This document shows positions 1 to 17,042 of a stretch of DNA of 64,000 nt, in pieces. The stretch is from Daucus carota subsp. sativus (lineage: Eukaryota > Streptophyta > Magnoliopsida > Apiales > Apiaceae), in the NCBI RefSeq assembly GCF_001625215.2, contig NC_030382.2, positions 33,466,610 through 33,530,609 of the forward strand. Reading direction: 5' to 3'. Below the pieces are notes generated by a model. That model worked only from the letters and a program-made list of their open reading frames with translations. It had not been told where the DNA came from and ran no database searches. The translations under genes and the position numbers were made by a program. The first letter of the stretch is position 1. Every line of letters starts with the position of its first letter.

Positions 1-75
1 GTCAGTGTTAATAAATTCAGTTAGGACACATCTATTTTTTTTACTGATACATCTATTTCTCAAAGTAATTATTAA

Positions 76-1386
<1,311 letters not shown>

Positions 1387-1909
1387 TGCATTCTCTAGTA
1401 ACAATGGGAGCTACTTATATCTGTATCTATATGTTTATCTACTGTGGTTCTAAGCAGAACTATAAGTTTATGCTCAAATATGCCGTGAAGTGGGTTCTGA
1501 CCTTGTGGGTACTGACCTTATGTCTAGTTCATGCAGATTTGCAAGTGTTATTCACATGCAAATATTAATTTTTGAACCAAAATATAATGTTTATTGTTTC
1601 AATATCTTGTTGTGATTACTGCTGGTTGGAGTTGTGTTTCGATATCTTTCGGTAGGATTGGCAATTTCGGTTTCTGCTGTGTGTGCCAATAGATGTATCA
1701 ATTTTGCGTTGTAAGATTTTCAAATTTAAAAAAATGTATCTGTTTACGAAAAGAATAATACATCAATAAAGCAATTTTACTGGGCTGCAGAAATTTTCAT
1801 CATTATTCTTTTTCATTAAGGTGCTATGGATTTCATTCAGAATTCATGTTTGGTAAAAATGAAAATTTTAAATTGAACATCTGTTTTTGAACATTCTAAT
1901 CTATCATAA
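1387..1909. other. 3' flank of the kinase gene
   Basis: AT-rich sequence that probably begins with the kinase 3' UTR. A 61-codon reading frame here has no recognisable protein features. Nothing else seen. Confidence 0.5.
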
Positions 1910-1917
1910 AATATTTT

Positions 1918-2816
1918 GGAAAATTCTCTACTTTACACTCGTGTAAAGTAAAATTCTCTACGATACACCTGTACACTTCTGTTAATAAAATGTTAACAAA
2001 ATGTTAACAAAATGTTAAGTTTAAGTAAACAGGGTGATAACAAGTATAAAACTAAATATTTAATGAATATTTAAATTATAGTATTAGTTACATTTATATA
2101 TCTTTATGCAAGCTTGTTCTTTTAATGAAATGGTACTCTTCCGGTTTCTTAATTGATTGATTGAATTTTGTTAATTGATTCTTCAAATCGATGTTTGTAT
2201 GTGCGTGTTGGGGTTGTGTCTATGTGGTGCATGTGTGTTCTGAAGTCACGACGGTGATTGGCGGCGATGTAGCGTTATCTGGTCGGGATCGAAGCCACGA
2301 GAGAAGAGGGAGTGAGAGTATAGGGTGTAATGGGTCGTGTCGACGAAACTGGAGATCGGAGGCGACGGCGTTAGTATTACAAGAGGGAAGTAGGGGTTGG
2401 GTTATAGGTGGTATTGGGGATTCATGACAGATGGAATAGCGATGGAAGATGGTACGACGAGTTGAGGGAGAAAGGGTGGCCGACGGCTTAACCACAACAC
2501 CGTCGTTATGAGATGGCCGATCGAAATCACAATAACGGTTGTTGCCCAGGAGAAGTAGAAAGGAAGCTTAAAGAAAGAGATTGATTGTTTTGAGGCGGCC
2601 GGATTTTTCGATGAATTGGGTAGCAATTTATTGCATTATAAATTTATCTGATAATTGGAATTCCGTCAAAATTAACGACCGACTAATGTTTAGCTTAACG
2701 GAAGGGTATCGTTGGGAAAGTTTTTATACCATGAGGGTATCATGCGTAGAAGTCAAAAATGTAGTTGTACCAACAGCAGAAGCCAATTACACGAATGTAC
2801 CATAGAGAATTTCCCC
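1918..2816. mobile_element. Non-autonomous TIR element with GC-rich interior (MULE-like)
   Basis: The ends form imperfect terminal inverted repeats: left GGAAAATTCTCTACTTTACA, right (reverse complement) GGGGAAATTCTCTATGGTAC, both running on into a CGTGTA block. The element is flanked by an 8-bp direct repeat AATATTTT (1910-1917 and 2817-2824). The interior (about 2190-2600) is clearly more GC-rich than the surroundings and open for 78-91 codons on both strands. That is what a captured gene or UTR fragment would look like, but I recognise no protein. G-starting TIRs with an 8-9 bp TSD suggest a Mutator-like element; hAT is the alternative. Confidence 0.6.
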
Positions 2817-2886
2817 AATATTTTCTAGTAAAAAGGTTACCCTTTCATTTCAAATTCTAAAAATTACTTAAAATTTACTAGCATAA

Positions 2887-3238
2887 GAGCATCTCCAAGA
2901 GACTCCTTAATTAGCTCTTAAATCAAAATATGAGGATGAGAAAAAATAGAGCTCCAAGAGTCTCTTAGTGGCTCTTAAAAACCTTAAAAGCCTCTTCTCT
3001 CTCCTCTAATTTAAGAGCTACTAGGTGGCTCTTAACTTAATAAAATAATCATTTCTTCCAAGTCTTACATTAGACTCTCACTACATGATAAATGTTTGGA
3101 TTCAAAATATGAATACAATATAAGTTAAGAGCAAATATAAAGAGTATTGTTGGGGTGACACTCTTAATTTTGGATTAACTTACTAGAAGCTTAATATTTT
3201 ATATATAGGAGTTAACTAAGAGACTCTTGGAGATGCTC
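2887..3238. mobile_element. PIF/Harbinger (Tourist-like) MITE, family A copy 1
   Basis: TIRs start GAGCATCTCCAAGAGACTC and end with its inverse, GAGTCTCTTGGAGATGCTC-like. The TSD is TAA (2884-2886 and 3239-3241). The 352-bp length and 3-bp TSD fit PIF/Harbinger-derived MITEs. Relatives lie at 6119-6456, 46215-46594 and 46603-48233 and in the duplicated block. Confidence 0.8.
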
Positions 3239-3760
3239 TAAAAATTGGAGATTCTAATGTACTTGCAAAATATGAGATTTAATCAATTACTCAAATTCAA
3301 ATGAACTCCGAATTTTCCAACTGGCCATGTCAAAATTTTGAACAGGCCATGTGAATGTGAATACAGTTTGTTTATTACTAGCAAATACTTTCGTCCAGCT
3401 AATTTGAGCTGTGGTTGATCCCAGTCCATTTGGTTATGGTTTCTAATGCCGAGTTCGCAAGCTTACAGATTTTATTACTTCTGAAAATTCTATTCAGGTG
3501 CAAGTAGATTCTTAACAGCAGATAGAAGTGTAGAACCGTTGAAACAGGGCTTTTGACAAATGTTGATTACCGTCCTACCTTAAACACGGACAATTTTGCA
3601 AATTTCAACTCCGTAATTCTGGAAAATGGCAAAAATTTACTGGGAAAAAGAAGAGATAGAGAACAGTTTAAAATAGGAAAATCACAAGCATAAGCGTTAC
3701 TGAATTACATATAAAGCAACACCACTTGAAACATTATTACTTCAGAACTTGATAACAAAC
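3239..3760. other. Intergenic; 3' flank of sHSP copy 1
   Basis: No gene seen. From about 3690 rightwards the sequence matches the 3' flank of the third sHSP gene (to about 26540) in inverted orientation. Confidence 0.5.
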
Positions 3761-3846
3761 TCACACACACTATCCAGTTGCATCCAATAACTACTCCAAA
3801 ACCAAGGAACATTCTAGATCAACAATCCGGAAGCAGGCAGCTGAAT

Positions 3847-4308
3847 TCAAGCGATCTGGACCTGAATGGTCTTGGGCTTCTTGGGCTCGGGAGGCGGCAA
3901 CTTGTCCACCGTAACCGTCAGCACACCGTCCTGGCAAACCGCCTTGATGGCCTCCAAATTGGCATTCTCAGGCAATATAAATTTCCTCATGAACTTGCCG
4001 ACCCTCCTCTCCATTCTGACGTACTTGACACCTTCCTTTTCCTCTTCGCGCTTCCTCTCTCCGCTGACGACCAACACATTGTCTTCCTCCACCTGCACCT
4101 TGATTTCCCCGGACTTGAGACCAGGCATGTCCACCACAAACACGTAGGAATTGGGGTACTCTTTCACGTCTGCTGGAGTCGAAGCCATGGCTTTCGCATC
4201 ACGAGCGTAAGTGCGTGCCTGGGTGGATTTGTTGTCTTGATTGTCTTCATCCAGAATGTGATGGAAGGCGTTGAGGATTGGATCGAATCCCATTAGTCTG
4301 ATATCCAT
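3847..4308 (-). CDS. Class II cytosolic small heat-shock protein, copy 1 (153 aa)
   Basis: Single-exon 153-residue sHSP, the usual length for plant 17-18 kDa class II proteins. It is an ATP-independent chaperone that binds unfolding proteins and forms oligomers in the cytosol. Residues 1-40 are the variable N-terminal arm. The alpha-crystallin domain runs about 46-137, from [12 protein letters not shown] through [19 protein letters not shown] to the consensus [11 protein letters not shown] (128-138). The C-terminal tail carries an I-x-V anchor (IQV, 148-150) that docks in neighbouring subunits. The start ATG lies about 100 bp downstream of a TATA box, in line with the near-identical copy 3. 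Coding sequence differs from copy 3 by one residue (Val58 here, Ala there) and about 16 silent changes. Heat induction is inferred from the promoter elements. Confidence 0.97.
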   Translation of the reverse strand: MDIRLMGFDPILNAFHHILDEDNQDNKSTQARTYARDAKAMASTPADVKEYPNSYVFVVDMPGLKSGEIKVQVEEDNVLVVSGERKREEEKEGVKYVRMERRVGKFMRKFILPENANLEAIKAVCQDGVLTVTVDKLPPPEPKKPKTIQVQIA

Positions 4309-4399
4309 ACTTTGATAAGCGCTTCAATTGAACAACTGACTCGTTTTTGTGTAGATTTGCTTTGTGTTTATTCTTGTAGATGGGAAAGAGGAACGTTTG

Positions 4400-4520
4400 T
4401 TGAGTTTATATATACCTGGAAATGAAATATGAAAGAAGGGTCTGGAAACAACCAGAATGTTGAGGAGAGGCTTCCCGGTTTTCGCTCTGCACACTGCTTC
4501 TACACTCTTCGCGAAGCCTC
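4400..4520 (-). promoter_or_regulatory. Heat-shock promoter of sHSP copy 1
   Basis: On the minus strand, a distal block containing TTCGCGAAGAGTGTAGAAGC (4497-4516) gives TTC and GAA units in 5-bp phase, as in heat-shock elements. A proximal block with TTTCCAGACCCTTCTTT lies at about 4434-4450. The TATA box (TATATATAAA) is at about 4404-4414, roughly 100 bp before the ATG. The whole block is repeated, inverted, upstream of sHSP copy 3. Confidence 0.75.
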
Positions 4521-4599
4521 GCCCAATAACCAGAATAGTTCAGAATGGTAAATATAATTATTCTATGTTTTTTCCAAAAAATAAACTGAGAAATCAATC

Positions 4600-6118
4600 C
4601 AATAACAAAAAGTTATATAAATGAGTCTGAGCTAACATAAAACGGATCATGTCGCTAATTAATCTGTTTTTTAAAGAAACACGATCAAACGATTTGCTAA
4701 ATATATACATGTATGGATTTCATCACAATCAGTTTGAGCTATCAATCATAATTGCAATTTTATATAAATTACAAGATCTAATTTTTGGGATATTGAATTA
4801 CACCAAAACACATGAATAGGGAACGTAATTGTGGTAGATCTAATTTCCGAGATATTGAATTACACCAAAACATATGAAAACACACCAAGCTCTCACAAGG
4901 AGTAAATAAACAAAATTTAAATAAATAGGGAACGGAACTCACCCGGAAAAGATTTTATATAACAAACAATACAATTTCGAATGATAGAAATCCTTATCAA
5001 GAGAGGAGTATTATTGTGGAAAAAAAAAAGTAAAGTAAAGAAGAACCGTGGTTATAATATTTGTTATTATATATTTTTTTAATATTAAAATTTAGTTATG
5101 AAGATAATATAATATTAGTAATATATGTATTCATTTAGTCGAAACAATTATTTTTTCATAAATGATTAATAAAAATATTTAGATTATATTTTTTTGTGTT
5201 ATTTATTATATTGAATAAAATTTTAATAGTTAAACTCGCAAAAAGACTAATTAAAAATCGGGTCAAAGCAATATATTTTGATTAAAATATTTAAATGAAT
5301 TTTAATTCTAATATCCTTCATTGGTGAAAGCCAATAATCTCCTTTTCTCGTTTAGTTTTGCCCAACATACTAATGAGCGTAGAATCTGACAAAAATAACT
5401 ATTTAAATGCGCATTCTGTCAATGCGTGCATGTGGTACGTTATCAGACATGCGTGTACGGTCTTGATTTGTGACAACACGCTTACTCAGAATGCATATAT
5501 AAAACGATGATTAGTTTTATTCTGCTGGACTGATACACACGCATGTTTTATATGCGCATGTCTTATTCATATACGCACGAGAAATCTGATTGATACATGT
5601 GATGATAATAAAAGTTATGTTAATTTTTGGAACAATAACCAGGCAGACTGACATAGTAGGTAAAGTAACTGAACAATTATATGTATGTTTGTACAAGGAG
5701 ATAAAAAAGATTTGTTCACTTGTACATATAACTCTTGTTGGACGAAAATCTAAGACTGAAAAGATAGGATGAAAAACTCAGATTAAATAGAGGTAGAAGG
5801 AGGCAGTGACATCATGTGCGAAAAAGAAACCAAGAAACATAGGTGTCAAAATATATATGTTCGGCATATATATGCATGTGGATGAATGATGATGCGGGTT
5901 TGATCTGATATAAAGGGCACTGTTACCGAAAAATGATAATCGAGACATAGTACATTACAAAATGTGTTAAAGTAGGCATTTTCTCATCCTTCATTGATTT
6001 TTTTGTGACTTCTTCCCTTGTAGTTTGAATTGTGTGTATGTGTCTTTTACTTTATTTATATATAACTTAAGATATTTGTTTTATACGGTTGGTGTGTTTT
6101 ATTTCTTTTATATACTAA
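4600..6118. other. AT-rich intergenic sequence
   Basis: No gene recognised. The one reading frame over 60 codons (5590-5772) has no family features. A short sequence around 4790-4870 is repeated once in tandem (a GATCTAATTT..GATATTGAATTACACCAAAACA unit), which is a minor local duplication. Confidence 0.5.
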
Positions 6119-6456
6119 GAGCATTTGACTACTAAATATAACATAAAATATTGAACTCCTAACAAGTTAGTATATTATTAAGAGTGTAAACTACAACAAT
6201 ACTCTTTATACTCACTTTTAATATTATATTTTATTCTTACTTGAACTTTATTATGACAAATTTCAAATTCAAATGAGAGGGAATGGAACGTTTATTATAA
6301 AAAATAAGTTAAGAGTTATGTAATGACTCTTAAACAAGAGTACAGAAAAAAGACGCCTAGTATTTTTAGGAATCATTAAAATTTTTTTGGAACTCTATTT
6401 TTCTCATACTCCTTATTTCTGGACTGAGTTTATATAGGAGTCCCTTGAAGATGCTC
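6119..6456. mobile_element. PIF/Harbinger MITE, family A copy 2 (diverged)
   Basis: Left end GAGCATTTGACTACTAAATA and right end CCCTTGAAGATGCTC are degenerate versions of the family A TIRs. TAA target-site repeats lie at 6116-6118 and 6457-6459. The interior shares the family's characteristic aagagtgtaaactacaacaatactct stretch in part. 338 bp. Confidence 0.7.
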
Positions 6457-6459
6457 TAA

Positions 6460-7030
6460 GCTACATTTCTAACTTATTATACCATTTTTAACATAACAAT
6501 TGTTTTAGTTTTGTGTTTGACAACTTTTTAGTTGCTTTGTTGGGATTGCATGTCCTTTCGAGCTCTGTAGGAAGTTTGGAGGCTTATACCTTGGGAACTA
6601 TGAAGAATTTGCTAGTTGGCTTTTTTGTAGTTAGACACTAGGTTCGTTGATCATCTTAAATTTTAGTTATTTACAAAGAGAAATGTCTTTATAAACTTCA
6701 TGTTGAGGGTTGCTAATGTCATAAATATAAATAATGTTTGTCAAATATGATAATTGTACAACTTATCATGACACATCAAACTAAATAAACATATTATAAT
6801 TGTTTTCATCTATACACGGTGAAAGACTTTGCATGTAAAGAGATTAATGACATCTTTTATTCTGTTTATGTGAAGCAAGTTGTGTCATTTCATTTGTACA
6901 ATAAAAAATATATTGAAGCATACTTCCTCACCTTGCAATCTATCAAACATTCTATTAATTAGTTTATTACTTTAATAGTATTATAACATGTTATCAGCAC
7001 GAGTCTTTGTTCAAACTTATTCAGCATATA
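6460..7030. other. Intergenic, nothing recognised
   Basis: AT-rich with no coding features. A TTATCAGCACGAG motif at about 6991-7003 often precedes retroelement gag-like relics, and one follows here. Confidence 0.4.
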
Positions 7031-7033
7031 AGG

Positions 7034-7385
7034 ATGAAGAGCCTTGCAAAATTAGAGTTTGTTGTCTTGGATGTTTTTGGAAATACTTATTTGTATTGAG
7101 TACTTGATGCGAAATTACATTTTAATGTTATCGTCTTAAAAGCCACTATTGATCCTAAAATACCTGTTGTAGAACAAATGTCAAAGCAATTACATTCGTA
7201 TGCATTACATCAATGAAGACCTAAAATCAAAATATCTCACTACGAAAAATCCACTCACACTTTGGATTAATCTCAAAGATAGATTTTATCACAATGAACT
7301 TGTTAACCTACCATCTGTAGGGTTGATAAATGATCCAGTGATACTGAATACCTCTCCATTCAAGTACCAGATTATACTTTTTTAG
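7034..7385 (+). pseudogene. Retrotransposon gag-like (UBN2-type) relic
   Basis: Frame 1 from 7034 reads SLAKLEFVVLDVFGN and continues past a stop codon. After a frameshift near 7195, a second frame reads YINEDLKSKYLTTKNPLTLW, then INLKDRFYHNELVNLP. The order and spacing match the N-terminal gag/UBN2 domain of plant LTR elements. At least one stop and one frameshift make it non-functional. No LTRs or pol sequence were found around it. Confidence 0.6.
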
Positions 7386-7867
7386 ATTGTCCGAATTTGA
7401 GTCCGAGATCATTTTATTCAAATATAAACCAATCCGGGATATTTGGTGTCCGGATCTATACTGAATATGAGCCAGTATCGTCTTTTTAATTTTCTAACCG
7501 GGTAATTATGATACATCGAATATAAGGCAATATGATCCACCAACATTAACTATCATTTTTGTTTCAATTATTTAAATAATAATTATTTAGTCTGAATAAA
7601 CATAATATTATAAAAATACAATAGTTATAAATTAAGACTTATATTTATATGTATGTATATATAATTTATTAAATATTGATGAAGATAATATGCATTATCA
7701 CAGTTAATAATCATATTTAGTGAAATTTTAAAGTGCTACAATATGCGTTCTTCTTAAATGAAGAATTCAACTAATTTTCTTAAAATTTACAAGATGAAGA
7801 GCCTTTTTGATTGTAAGAAAGCTTATCAAACAAATCCTCAAAAGTTAAAAAATTAACGGTTTTTCAA

Positions 7868-8038
7868 GTATGTTCTCATGCGCACATGCTAGCTGCTAAG
7901 CCCTAAAATTCACAAGTTTGACTCATTTTGATTGGTTCTTGTTTGTTAATAATGGCGGAACTATGTACAACCACACCAATCAAAATGTCCCAAACCTATA
8001 AAATTTAGTGCTTAGCATGTGCCCATGGGCACACACTA
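7868..8038. mobile_element. Small foldback/MITE element (about 170 bp)
   Basis: Nearly the whole element is an inverted repeat. The left arm (7869-7936) carries GCACATGCTAGCTGCTAAGC and ends ATTTTGATTGGT. The right arm is the inverse, ACCAATCAAAATGTCCCAAA through GCTTAGCATGTGC. Only about 35 bp separate the arms. I could not define a TSD, so the superfamily is open. Confidence 0.6.
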
Positions 8039-8039
8039 A

Positions 8040-8636
8040 CAAACCCAAAAACGAAAAACTATGATGATGAAATCGCTACATGCACCTATTATAAATTTCC
8101 CAAATTATCCTAATAGAGTATGCAAAACTCTTCCTTTTGTTACTTTATTTGAAAACCTGTAACTTGGACCAGAACACCTTTCTGTTCTTTTGTCATGTCC
8201 ATCTTTCATCATGTTCGTTCGTTTTTAAGTAAACTCCAGGTTTAAATTGCAGACTTTACTACTTGTCCTTCCAAAAAAAAAATCTCTAATAATAATACTA
8301 ACAATTTGATTTGTTTATTTCTATGATCAATATTGATAATCCTGTGCGAATATTATTAAGTATTGATGTCGTGGACTTTGCATAATGAATTAGACTTGTC
8401 GACATTTTTGATTTCTCGATAGACTAATATACGTTAACTACATTTCATGATTCATCATAATGACTTGTTGAAAACTCTACTTCACGACAAGTAAGATTTA
8501 TTTTTGGACATCTTTACTCCATGATAGTTTATCTTCACTATCTTCACAATAGCTAAAGATTCACTTTAAACCTTTACAAATTAAACTTAGAAATCAAATA
8601 TAAATGTTTCGGTCTTAACGTGGTTTACCATTCACT
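8040..8636. other. Intergenic, nothing recognised
   Basis: AT-rich, no open frame of note. Confidence 0.4.
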
Positions 8637-9020
8637 ATGAGGATGGTAATGAGGAATGATCAGGAGACATTTGTTTAAGAAAAAAAAATCTAAAAACAAC
8701 AGATGAAGTCAGTGTACTAGAAATGCAGGTTTTAAGAGTTTTGAAAGTAATAGATTGTAATGAAAGAACCGAAAGTCATCATGTTATTATCGAATGTGAC
8801 TCGTTCATAATATTTAACGCTCTTCAAAAAAATTGAAACTACTAATTAGAGATTGAAAATTCTCTTGAATATTGTTAGACTAAAATAATAAAAAAAAGAA
8901 TTATTAGTTGTTCGCCATGTTAAAAACACGATATGTTAACATGGTAGCTCAACTATTGGCTAGATTTTATCATTGAATAGCTTCAATTTATTTATGTTGT
9001 CTCCGTAAATGGGGTGGGAG
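8637..9020 (+). pseudogene. RNase H-like (RVT_3) relic
   Basis: Broken frames recall the RNase H fold found in plant LINE-type elements and derived host proteins. One frame reads VLRVLKVIDCNERTESHHVI then ECDSFIIFNALQK, equivalent to the helix plus the second catalytic acidic strand (IESDS-like). A shifted frame reads NMVAQLLARFYH, matching the ANxVAHxLAR motif. Several stops separate them, and I saw no upstream reverse transcriptase. Identification rests on motif order only. Confidence 0.5.
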
Positions 9021-9149
9021 ATTCTTTTATCAGTAAGTTAAATTACTGTAATTAATAAAAATTCTCATTTTTTTCAAAAAAAATCATAAATAATTAGTAT
9101 CGACAATTAAATTTTGAAAAGGAAAAACAAGTCGTGGGCTTTAATTGTC

Positions 9150-12584
<3,435 letters not shown>

Positions 12585-14184
12585 TCACCCCACTCAAGTT
12601 TGCATAGTCCTGAAATTCAGCTTAGAAGTATCTTTACTGCTTTGTTCAGAGATTTGTACCATGTTAATGTTGATCTCTTTTTACATTCTGCCCGTGGTCT
12701 CTTTTCCGGATTTTGTGAATTTCTTACTGTAGCCTCAGATTATTTGATATTCTCATTTGCCTTGATATGAATTTGAATTACAATCAATCTTTTGTTAACT
12801 GTTGCTTTAGATTAATCCCTACACATAAATTGTCAGCACACAGTTGGAGCATGGGTGAGTTGTTTTTAAGTTCTCCCGACGTATTTAGTTAGTTTATTAA
12901 CTCTGTCATAGATAGAGTATTGTTATTGATGAATACCTTTCTTTTCGTTATGTAGAAACAACCTTTAACCTAACAGATGGAAACGAAAAGACTCTGGTAG
13001 AATAGAATCACTATATCACATATTGATTGGTGATAGAGAACATATAACTTTCTTGGCATGCATGATGCCTATTGCCTCATACAATGAGGGGCTGACTTCC
13101 CGTTAAGTTATAAGTTTAGCATTTCATGCGTTTTTAGTACACAAATCTGAAAGTGTTCCCCATAGTTCAATGAATCTGAAAATGATTTGAAATCATTTCT
13201 TTGTGCATTTTTGTTTTCGCCAAATGGTTACAAAAACGTCACTGATACGCCAACGCACTTGCACACTACCTATTAGTGCTCGAGGGTACTGGACCAAACA
13301 TGAAGATTTAAAAACAAAATTAAAAGATACAGAAATTCGAAATTGCATCTCCTCATTAATCCGAACACTGCACAACGCAATTCCTGCATTAGGTGCCACA
13401 AGTAATAGAGCTCCTATGAAATTCTCATCTTCCCCACATGGCATGTATGCCACTATATTATATGAATCTTTGACAAGCGTTTTTTCATGAAATTTTTAGT
13501 GCTATTTTAGAGCGGAAAGAGATTGTATTATTAAGTTTTTTAATGTGTATGTAGAGAGTCCATCAAGCTCATCCATAATTTAAACACCCATTGTAGATTT
13601 TTTTGCAGTCTGAAATATTTTGTCGTATAAATTATTTCTAACAATCACTTGTCAGAGACCGCCGTCTCGTGTATTGTACTATACTTAGACTATGGTGTTT
13701 ACGCGGGGTGTGTGGGGTTAACGAAGATGACATGCTCTGCATGGTAGCTACACTCTCTGCCAATCCAATATGTGTATCTGTTGGGCGTATGCATTACAGC
13801 TAAGGCTCGCATTCTTTCTCTTTATGCCCATTGCACTACCAAAACTTGATTTGAGGCCGGGCACTCCTACTATACGTAGGCTCTCTGTACCACTTTCCTT
13901 TTGCCCCCTCTAAACGAACTGCTATCCATGATCCATATTAGTCTTCCAAATTTGCAAGCTGAATGTTTCAAGTGTGAAGTTCCAAATTGGTTCTACAAGG
14001 ACCGCTTATTCAATCAGAGATTATGGAGAACATATTTCAAAATATATTCTTTTTCAAAACAGCTTATTTGCATAATATATTATATACAGAGTCTTCAATT
14101 AAATAGCAGACTTCATATAACATTTCCCGAAAAAACGTAAAATGAGAAAAAATCGTCAAAAGTACTCTAACACAATAATACTAA
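12585..14184. other. 3' flank of ARF1 and intergenic
   Basis: The first 200 bp are probably ARF1 3' UTR. An interval at 13193-13490 is open on both strands (86 and 95 codons), but neither product resembles a family I know. Nothing else seen. Confidence 0.45.
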
Positions 14185-14525
14185 TCTCGTGTTTGGTTGG
14201 GGTGAATGGAATGGAATAGAATGAGTAAAAATAAAAGAAAATAATAGAGTGTAAGAGGGAGGATTTTGAAAAAAAAATGAGTGAGTGCAAATTTTGTATG
14301 ATAAAATTTGGGTGGAAAATAGGTATGATAAGGAATGAAGCATTCCCTCACAAAATGAAGCGTTTGAATTATAATCAAGCGTTATAGGAATGGAATGGTA
14401 GAAGGAATGAATTATTATACATTCAGCTAAAATATAGTTCAAATTTCCTTGTTTGGTCATAAGGATAATCGTTCTTATTAGGTCAGGATTTCCTCCATTT
14501 TCATTCACCCCAACCGAACACAGCA
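14185..14525. mobile_element. Harbinger-type MITE, family B copy 1
   Basis: Left end TCTCGTGTTTGGTTGGGGTG and right end (reverse complement) TGCTGTGTTCGGTTGGGGTG, followed by GAATG on both sides. The TSD is TAA (14182-14184 and 14526-14528). The 341-bp body is rich in GGAATGGAATG and ATTCCATTCC. A related piece lies at 40290-40450. Confidence 0.7.
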
Positions 14526-14833
14526 TAAGAATAAGTCAGTCAGTGTAGTACTCTGATAGAAGGATGAGGAGGTTATCAATCCATCACAATCTGACCACAT
14601 TTGGCTTTCCATATAATTCTGATTTGTGGAGAATATATTAATAGCTGGTTATTATTATTGTCAATTTTGTTATTTTTATGACCATTATTGTTATTATTCA
14701 ATTGCCATTCGGTAGGTATAGTGGAGTAGGAATAGTATTTCCATAAACACAGACTCTGGACATTTCCTAACTATTTTTTATCCTAAATAATCTTTAAGAG
14801 CTACCACCTTATATACATTCAGTCTACAGACCT

Positions 14834-14841
14834 TATATATA
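14834..14841 (+). promoter_or_regulatory. Putative TATA box of the pectinesterase gene
   Basis: TATATATA 38 bp before the chosen ATG, giving a very short leader. Confidence 0.4.
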
Positions 14842-14878
14842 GCAAGTGCACTTGTATAGAGTGTGTTATTCTTTCTCT

Positions 14879-17042
14879 ATGGCTTCAATTACACAACATA
14901 TTAGTGTCATTTTCTTCATAGTATCTTTACTCTGTCTTTGTTCTTCTAGCTCCCAGCAGGAACTTGAGTACGAAAAATGGATCTCATGGAACAAACAAAA
15001 CTACCTGACGAAGAATAAGATTTCGGCTACACAATCCGTGAGGGGGATGAAAGTTGTCGATGTCAAGCTAAGAAATGCCGAGATGAATAAAGTCAGAGTA
15101 AGTGTCAGTCAATTCGGGACTGGCGATTTCCTGACCATTAGAGAAGCTATTGCCTCCGTTCAGTTGCATAACACTAAACGGATCATTCTTGATATCGGTC
15201 CAGGTGTTTATAGGTACATTAAAATGTGATAGGCTTTTGTTCAAATGAGAACCGGAACAATGTGAGGAATGGAGGTTCTGCAGAACAAACACCACTGGAT
15301 TTACTATACAAATATTTAGAAATTATTGGAGATAATTTATTTTATCATCATGTGTAAAATGACATACTTCTTTAACTTGTTCCTACTTTTTTGGTAGGGA
15401 AAAGATCATTGTCCGGAAAACTCTGGATTTTATAACATTTTTTGGCAATGCAAGTGATCCACCAACTATCACTTGGAATGACACAGCTTCGACTACCAGT
15501 GGAAGAGATGGGAGGCCTTTGAAGACATTCCAGAGTGCCACTGTCGCGGTTGATGCTAATTATTTTGTTGCAGTCAATATCAAATTCGAGGTAATCAACT
15601 AATTCTGGATCCTCTTGATATGTAACTGGTATAATCAACTACTCTATGGTAAATCGAGTAGTTTTAGCATAGTTCAACTGCTCCATTACAGGAAATTCTA
15701 TCTTTAGCAGCTAATCTTTCTGAAATTTTAAATTTTACAAACGCGACAAGACATACAAAGATTCCATTTGGCTCATGCTCTGAGAACTCTAGTAGGACAC
15801 AAAATAGCACAGTGGCACATCTCTTTGTTATGGGATCAAAGTGTACCTTAGGCCTCACGGGCTGCCAAGCAAATGTTATGGCATTGCCTGACAGCAGCAA
15901 AATTCCGAGGAAAAATACAAATGCATAGACCTGGCTGATAGCCGCCAATGATGAAATTGTTGGCTTTTCTATTTTAAATAATGTATCATCTCGCGTCTGA
16001 AATCTGGAGAGTTAAATTTGTTATTCAACAAAATTGTTGAAAATGTGTGAAAATTTATGCAGAACACAGCACCGCACAAAATTGGATCACAGGGAGAACA
16101 AGCAGTGGCGCTGCGAATATCAGGAAGTAAAGCTGCATTTTATAACTGCAGTTTCTTTGGGAGTCAAGACACCCTCTATGATCACAAGGGTCTCCATTAT
16201 TTCTATAATTGCTTCATTCAAGGCTCTGTTGATTTTATCTTTGGCTATGGAAGATCCCTTTATGAGGTATCCAATATATTTCCAAGTTTGAAATTATTTA
16301 TAGACTTGCTAACTAATCTCTAAATTGGACTTGTACCATTTGCAGAAGTGTCATTTAAACTCGGTAGCAAACAAGGTGGCGTCTCTTACAGCGCAAAAGC
16401 GGAATATTGCAACAATGCAGAGCGGATTTTCATTCAAAGATTGCAGGATAACAGGGAGTGGACGAGTCTATTTGGGAAGAGCATGGGGTGATTATTCCAG
16501 GGTGGTCTTCTCTTACACGTTCATGGACAGTCTTGTTCTTCCTCAAGGGTGGAGTGATTGGGGTAAACTCAGCCGTGACGTGTAAGTATGCTCATTTCTG
16601 AATTAAAAGCAACCCAACTGAAATTCTACATCCCTCATCGTATATATAAACGGATTTTCTTGATATACACTAACAACCACTTTTTAGTTAGGTGACGGAT
16701 TTTTATTAGTTCCATTCTTGTTGATAATGATGGGCCAGATCTCTATCAATAAAAATCTTTCACCTAAACAAAAAATAGTTGTTAGTGCACGTCCATAACA
16801 CATCCTCGAAAAATCCTGTATAAAATGATAATCTATGAGCAAGATAGAGTGGGGATGAAATAGTGATAGCAGGAATGTAGTAAAAATGCAGGAACGTGTA
16901 TTACGGGGAATATGAGTGCAGTGGACCAGGAGCCAACATGAGTGGAAGAGTGAGCTGGGCACGAATTCTCACTGCGGAAGAGGCTCAGCCATTCATTGGA
17001 ACCTCTTTCATCGACGGGGATACTTGGCTCACTCCCCCTTGA
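14879..17042 (+). CDS. Pectinesterase (pectin methylesterase), secreted, 372 aa
   Basis: Five exons splice in frame: 14879-15213, 15398-15590, 16063-16266, 16346-16581 and 16892-17042 (TGA 17040-17042). The enzyme removes methyl esters from cell-wall homogalacturonan. The start was chosen at MASITQH because it opens a clear signal peptide (hydrophobic [17 protein letters not shown]); an upstream in-frame ATG at 14846 would place charged residues first. All five family signatures are seen: GVYRE (split over exons 1-2), QAVAL, QDTLYD and DFIFG (exon 3, with the catalytic Gln and two Asp), and YLGRAW (exon 4, substrate Arg/Trp). The end GASF-like [10 protein letters not shown] is also typical. 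There is no PMEI pro-domain, so it is a short (type II) enzyme. The C-terminus closes two residues after the Pro-Pro pair. Confidence 0.92.

Noticed and set aside
3778-4296. 172-codon plus-strand frame over sHSP copy 1
   Set aside because: It is antisense to a clear sHSP gene; its length follows from the gene's codon bias, and the same shadow appears at copy 3.
13193-13490. Frames open on both strands (86 and 95 codons)
   Set aside because: Neither product resembles a known family and no splice or promoter context supports either.
15664-15948. 94-codon minus frame with a signal-peptide-like start inside pectinesterase intron 2
   Set aside because: The hydrophobic N-terminus is suggestive, but the rest has no family features and it lies inside an intron with good splice sites.
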